From contig CAWGTD010000008.1 of assembly GCA_963825415.1 (NCBI GenBank), positions 1-49,035 on the forward strand: DNA of 49,035 bases, written 5' to 3'. Position 1 is the stretch's first letter, and the number at the start of each line of letters is the position of its first letter. The position numbers and the translations under genes were made by a program. This DNA comes from BP-464 sp963825415. GTDB taxonomy: Bacteria; Actinomycetota; Thermoleophilia; Solirubrobacterales; Solirubrobacteraceae. Positions 46,566 to 49,035 of the stretch are shown piece by piece. The notes beneath the pieces are model-generated. The model was not told the DNA's origin. It worked only from the letters and a program-made list of their open reading frames with translations, and did no database searches.

Positions 46566-47210
46566 CTAACTCCGGACCCGGTTACGGCGTAGGAAGCGGC
46601 GGCGCGGGGCCTCGTCGGCCTCGTCGCGGTCGTCGATGCCGTCGCCGTCCAAGTCCATGTCCCGGTTGACGACGGTGCCGTCATCGGTGCGGTCGTTGCT
46701 GAAGCGGCCGCGGGTCGCGGTTCCGGCTGTGGTGGTGGCCGAGAGCTCGTCCTCGTAGGCGGCGTCGCGGACGCTGCGGACCGCGAGGCGGCCGAGTGCG
46801 AACGCGGCGAGCGCCGTGATCAACGCGCCGAGGCCGTAGAAGAACCCGAGCTCCTCGATCGCGCGCAGCGTGGTGCCGCCGTTGGGCGAGCCGGCGGCGC
46901 TGGCGCCGTCGTTCCACAGCGTGCTGACCGTCTGGCCGACGATGAACCAGATGCCGCCCGCAAGCGCGAGCCACGTGCCGGTGACGGCGCGGAAGCGGTG
47001 ACGGCTGGCGAGCACGATCAGCCCGCCGAGCACCACTGCGGCGCCGGGCAGGATCGAGAGCCAGAAGCGCCCCGAGGTGTAGTCCCAGGTGGTGTCCGAG
47101 CCAATGGAGTAGTCGAAGTACGGGCCGATGAACGGGACGAACCCGCCCCACAGGCCAAGCAGAATCAGCAGAAATCCGTCGAATGCACCCTTGCTGCGAC
47201 GAATGCGCAC
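46566..47210 (-). CDS. Membrane protein with C-terminal calcium-loop-like motif
   Basis: 214 residues. Four predicted membrane helices (FLLILLGLWGGFVPFIGPYF, FWLSILPGAAVVLGGLIVLA, GTWLALAGGIWFIVGQTV, FFYGLGALITALAAFALGRL) are followed by a polar tail of about 65 residues containing DMDLDGDGIDDRDE, an Asp-rich loop like EF-hand or thrombospondin type 3 calcium sites, and a basic end (RRRFLRRNRVRS). No family recognised. GTG 47210 has GGGGAGG 6 bases upstream. Divergent from menF. Confidence 0.75.
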   Translation of the reverse strand: MRIRRSKGAFDGFLLILLGLWGGFVPFIGPYFDYSIGSDTTWDYTSGRFWLSILPGAAVVLGGLIVLASRHRFRAVTGTWLALAGGIWFIVGQTVSTLWNDGASAAGSPNGGTTLRAIEELGFFYGLGALITALAAFALGRLAVRSVRDAAYEDELSATTTAGTATRGRFSNDRTDDGTVVNRDMDLDGDGIDDRDEADEAPRRRFLRRNRVRS

Positions 47211-47284
47211 AGGAAGCCTCCCCTTAGTTCCGTTGCAAATGGTCTACCCGGGTAACGCGCCCGCTAGTGGCGGGGTTGGCTCCG

Positions 47285-47290
47285 TAGACT
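47285..47290 (+). promoter_or_regulatory. -10 hexamer of a leaderless promoter (menF)
   Basis: TAGACT, ending 8 nt before ATG 47299; the intervening CGGAGCGG is only weakly like a ribosome binding site. Confidence 0.4.
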
Positions 47291-47298
47291 CGGAGCGG

Positions 47299-48738
47299 AT
47301 GCCGATCGCGGCCGGCCAGCGGGACGGGTTTGCGCTTGATGCGGGCACCCGCGAGCGGTTGACGCGCCACGCCGAAGCGGCGGTTCGCCGCGCGCGACGG
47401 ACCGCCGGTGAGGCGCTCGCCTCGGTGACGATGGTGCTCGAGGGCGCGGTCGATCCGGCGGCGGTGATCGCCGCCTCACGGACAGGCGGCGAGCCGTGGT
47501 TCGTGCTCGAACATCCCGACGACGGCGGCGCGGCGCTTGCAGCATTGGGCTGTGCACGATCGATCGAGGCGACGGGCGCGCGGCGGTTCGAGGATGTCGC
47601 GCGCGTGTGGCGGGGGCTGGCGGCCGAGGCGGCGGCTGATCCGCTCGATGGTCCCGCCGGCAGCGGGCTGATCGCCGTGGGCGGCTTCGCCTTCGAGCCG
47701 GCCGGCGGCGACGCGTCGCACTGGAGCGGCTTCGCGCCCGCGTCGCTGCACGTGCCCGATGTCGCAATCGCGCGGCGCGACGGCGAGACGCGGTTGACGG
47801 TGACCGTCGCCGCCGCTCCAGATGACGCGCCCGAAGACCTTCTTGCTCGCGCCGAGGCGCGGCTGGAATCGATGCGGATTGCCACGCTGCCACTACTGGA
47901 TCCGAGCCCGGTCCAGCCGGCACGCGTGGCCAGCGCGATGCCGCCCGAGCACTACGTCGGTGCCGTCGAGCGCGCCGTGGAACGCATCCGCGGCGGCGCG
48001 CTGGAGAAGGTGGTGCTGGCGCGCGAGGTGCTCGTCCACGCCGGCGCTGCGCACGACGCGGCCGCCGTTCTGGGGGTCCTGCGCGAGGTGTTCCCGTCCT
48101 GCTTCGTGTTCGCCGTCGGCCGCGGCGAGAAGGCGTTCGTCGGCGCCACACCGGAGCTGCTGGTACGCCGCCAGGGGTTTCGCGCCTCGACGCTCGCTCT
48201 CGCGGGCACCACACGCCGCAGCGCGGATCCGGCCGTCGACGACCACCTCGGCGAGCAGCTCCTGCGCTCCACCAAGGACCGCGCCGAGCAGGCGATCGTG
48301 GCGCGGCGCATCGAGCGAACCCTGCGCCCGCACTCCGTCTGGGTCGCGGCGGCCGACGAGCCGGTCGTGGTCAAGATGGCCAACGTCCAGCACCTCGCCA
48401 CGCCGATCCGCGCGCAGCTGCGCGATGCGATCGGCCTGGTCGACCTCGCCGGCGCACTGCACCCGACTCCCGCGGTCGGCGGGGAGCCGTTCGACGTCGC
48501 GGCGCCGCTGATTCCGGCGCTGGAGGGATTCGATCGCGGCTGGTATGCCGGGCCGATCGGGTGGACCGACGCGCACGAGGACGGCGAGCTGTGCGTCGCG
48601 CTGCGCTGCGCGTTGCTCGAAGGCCGCGAGGCGCGCTGCTACGCCGGCGTCGGCGTCGTGGCCGACTCCGACCCCCAGGCCGAGCTTGCGGAGACCGAGG
48701 CCAAGCTCGAGGCCCTGCTACCCGTCCTCAGCGCCTAG
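47299..48738 (+). CDS. menF: Isochorismate synthase
   Basis: Converts chorismate to isochorismate, the first step of menaquinone synthesis (or of a siderophore). 479 residues. The chorismate-binding domain fills the C-terminal half: ALEKVVLAREVLVHAG, FVGATPELLVRRQG, LAGTTRRSADP, LRSTKDRAEQAIV, VQHLATPIRA, LHPTPAVGGEP and GWYAGPIGWTDAHEDGEL, with the catalytic Lys in LEKVVLAR and Glu residues in the latter motifs. An adjacent menD on the other strand makes the menaquinone role the likely one. The frame is open upstream; ATG 47299 follows the promoter-like TAGACT. Its 3' end overlaps menD by 21 bases. Confidence 0.92.
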   Translation: MPIAAGQRDGFALDAGTRERLTRHAEAAVRRARRTAGEALASVTMVLEGAVDPAAVIAASRTGGEPWFVLEHPDDGGAALAALGCARSIEATGARRFEDVARVWRGLAAEAAADPLDGPAGSGLIAVGGFAFEPAGGDASHWSGFAPASLHVPDVAIARRDGETRLTVTVAAAPDDAPEDLLARAEARLESMRIATLPLLDPSPVQPARVASAMPPEHYVGAVERAVERIRGGALEKVVLAREVLVHAGAAHDAAAVLGVLREVFPSCFVFAVGRGEKAFVGATPELLVRRQGFRASTLALAGTTRRSADPAVDDHLGEQLLRSTKDRAEQAIVARRIERTLRPHSVWVAAADEPVVVKMANVQHLATPIRAQLRDAIGLVDLAGALHPTPAVGGEPFDVAAPLIPALEGFDRGWYAGPIGWTDAHEDGELCVALRCALLEGREARCYAGVGVVADSDPQAELAETEAKLEALLPVLSA

Positions 48739-49035
48739 CTGCGCCGCGACCGCTTCCCAGACGCTGCGGTGCAGCGCGACGTTCTCGCCGCGGTCGGTGC
48801 GGATTTCGAGGATCGTGGTGCCCTCGGAGGACTCCAGACCGGCGTGGAGCTCCTCGACGGTCGTGACGAGCGTGTGGCGCGCGCCGTAGAGCGCCGCGGC
48901 TCGCGCGATGTCGAGGCCCGTCGGCGTGGCGACGTGCTCCTCGAAGATGTCGCGTCTGCGTCGCCACCGGGAGGAAGTCGAAGATTCCGCCGCCGCCGTT
49001 GTTGAGCACGACGATCGTCAGTGGGATCCCCAGGC
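48718..49035 (-). pseudogene. menD: menD 3' end, partial at window edge and frameshifted
   Basis: The C-terminal part of 2-succinyl-5-enolpyruvyl-6-hydroxy-3-cyclohexene-1-carboxylate synthase, the TPP enzyme after MenF. One frame reads LTIVVLNNGGGGIFDFLPVATQ, the MenD version of the TPP/Mg site. The continuation FEEHVATPTGLDIARAAALYG and the end (TDRGENVALHRSVWEAVA) lie in another frame ending at 48718. Removing one base near 48950-48957 would give a normal LPVATQ-RDIFEEHVATP join. Whether this is a real frameshift or a sequence error cannot be told here; the rest of the gene lies beyond the window. Convergent with and overlapping menF. Confidence 0.8.

Overview
This window is high-GC DNA (about 70% by eye) with dense coding and strong G/C bias at third codon positions. 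GTG starts and 4-base GTGA/ATGA stop-start overlaps are common. The gene families suggest an actinobacterium, most likely of the Thermoleophilia/Solirubrobacterales type: DUF222-HNH with an actinobacterial LexA box, HAMP-linked class III cyclases, DUF1990, Thermoleophilia-like RTX and FecR-like secreted proteins, RsbQ/RsbP, and GatCAB with a nearby GltX. This placement is inference; no rRNA or tRNA gene was seen. Many genes have a TAnnnT hexamer ending 6-8 nt before the start codon and no Shine-Dalgarno sequence, which suggests leaderless transcription is common here.

Layout. 1-5.0 kb: a decayed dnaE 3' end, then a cytochrome P450 and a membrane class III cyclase on the minus strand, divergent from a TetR regulator over a palindromic operator; a second, soluble class III cyclase follows. 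5.0-8.6 kb: a hairpin and direct-repeat spacer, endonuclease IV, glutamyl-tRNA synthetase, and an HDOD/HD plus LuxR-type regulator closed by a strong terminator. 8.7-12.1 kb: a DoxX membrane protein, an Rrf2 regulator, an N-terminally truncated AbiEi-like remnant, a DUF222-HNH nuclease behind a perfect SOS box and carrying two internal 16-18 bp palindromes, and a SnoaL-like protein.

12.3-29.6 kb: a long plus-strand run of secreted and envelope functions. It holds a frameshifted GH92 mannosidase, a Tat-type FAD oxidoreductase, a tandem DUF1990 protein, an RsbQ-RsbP stress-sensing pair, a membrane protein, a secreted FecR-like protein, a GH5 glycosidase, cytochrome bd oxidase (cydAB), a CocE/X-Pro hydrolase, and a phospholipase-C-like phosphoesterase translationally coupled to an RTX protein. 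29.6-32.7 kb: a glyoxalase-fold protein and a membrane GGDEF-EAL protein.

32.8-49.0 kb: housekeeping metabolism. This part holds cysK-cysE, a queuosine-salvage glycosylase back to back with pcrA, folD, gatC-gatA and a gatB that has lost its whole middle (111 aa instead of about 480). A two-domain multicopper oxidase behind a TTAGG-type palindrome, a row of small proteins, ilvB-ilvN with a structured junction, menF, and the frameshifted 3' end of menD follow.

Working together: cysK/cysE make cysteine, ilvBN start branched-chain amino acids, and menF/menD start menaquinone synthesis, which would supply quinol to cytochrome bd. gltX and GatCAB normally form the two-step route to Gln-tRNA, so the gatB deletion is the most striking anomaly. 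Single-base indels in the cyclase tail, GH92 and menD, plus the dnaE damage, mean that either real gene decay or residual assembly error must be considered.
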